Shown: positions 5,794 to 6,039 of the stretch, in pieces
Layout: the number at the start of each line of letters is the position of its first letter
Numbering within the stretch: position 1 is the first letter of the stretch
From: Pseudomonadota bacterium
Lineage (GTDB): Bacteria; Myxococcota_A; Bradymonadia; UBA4248
Direction: 5' to 3'
NCBI GenBank assembly: GCA_009786045.1
Contig: WQTY01000085.1
Span: 1 to 6,039 of the forward strand
DNA: 6,039 bases
Program-made: the position numbers and the translations under genes
Notes under the pieces: generated by a model
What the model saw: only the letters and a program-made list of their open reading frames with translations
Database searches by the model: none
Told to the model about the DNA's origin: nothing

Positions 5794-6039
5794 TTAATTC
5801 TCATCCATATCCAGGATTTTAAGCGGGAATGGTGAAACGAGATACAGCCCCCTGCCTTCCTTAGATAAGGCACCCTGAATCTCAACAACTTTTTTATTAA
5901 AATGAGCGTCCCATGCCTTTTTATAGCTATCACCACTAAGTCTCAGCGTTATATTTCTCGGTTTCATCGATAATATGTCTCTTACGATAACCTCTCCACT
6001 TTCCTTAGGTTCCTCCGAGCCCAACTTTGTGATAACACC
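5794..6039 (-). CDS. C-terminal part of an unrecognised protein, partial at right edge
   Basis: On the minus strand the frame is open from the window edge to a TAA at 5796-5794, giving 81 codons. A TTG at 6024 could serve as a start, but the frame continues upstream of it without a stop and no good ribosome binding site is visible, so the piece is more likely the end of a longer protein. It has alternating strand-like segments: EVIVRDILSMKPRNITLRL, then SYKKAWDAHFNKKVVEIQGA, then a GRGLYLVSPFPLKIL stretch, ending DMDEN. The order of strand, helix with an Ala-His, Val-rich strand, Gly-Arg and final strand is a compact pattern I associate with small C-terminal modules of bacterial hypothetical proteins, but I cannot name the family. 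Its A+T-rich composition differs from the left-edge gene. It converges on the ATPase gene. Confidence 0.6.
   Translation of the reverse strand, partial: GVITKLGSEEPKESGEVIVRDILSMKPRNITLRLSGDSYKKAWDAHFNKKVVEIQGALSKEGRGLYLVSPFPLKILDMDEN

Overview
The window looks like bacterial chromosome from a Gram-negative-type organism. It is gene dense, uses Shine-Dalgarno sites, and one gene encodes a probable lipoprotein with a type II signal peptide and a Ser/Thr/Asn/Pro-rich linker. The style of the proteins (metalloprotease, lipoprotein, winged-helix AAA+ ATPase, TPR/HEAT-like protein) is reminiscent of myxobacterial or other deltaproteobacterial-type genomes, but nothing here fixes the taxon. No rRNA, tRNA, CRISPR array, transposase or integrase was found.

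Layout: (1) 1-780, minus strand: N-terminal 260 codons of a G+C-rich helical-repeat protein that continues past the left edge. (2) 781-1101: divergent intergenic region with one copy of a double-hairpin repeat (814-867), a separate 20-base near-perfect palindrome (955-974), a weak promoter candidate and a strong Shine-Dalgarno site. (3) 1102-5701, plus strand: three closely spaced genes that probably form one operon. They encode a 471-residue cytosolic-type zinc metalloprotease with an HETGH motif, a ~278-residue lipoprotein of unknown fold, and a 761-residue AAA+ ATPase with an N-terminal winged-helix-like region, a degenerate first AAA domain and an intact second one. (4) 5706-5759: a second copy of the double-hairpin repeat, same orientation, 51 of 54 bases identical to the first. 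(5) 5794-6039, minus strand: C-terminal 81 codons of an unrecognised protein that enters from the right edge.

The main result is the three-gene module bracketed by the direct repeat. The protease has a Y-x6-E-x-x-A-E-type second motif, which together with HExxH matches the zinc-site layout of anthrax lethal-factor-like gluzincins. The ATPase resembles the winged-helix AAA+ proteins found with extracellular contractile injection systems (eCIS). A leaderless protease with a disordered Gly/Ser/Lys-rich N-terminus next to such an ATPase suggests an effector/chaperone-ATPase module, with the lipoprotein as a possible envelope-side partner or protective factor. No structural gene of an injection particle is in this window, so that link is an inference. 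The module is more A+T-rich than the left neighbour, and the ATPase gene rises in G+C from its 5' to its 3' end, which fits an accessory cassette with mosaic history.
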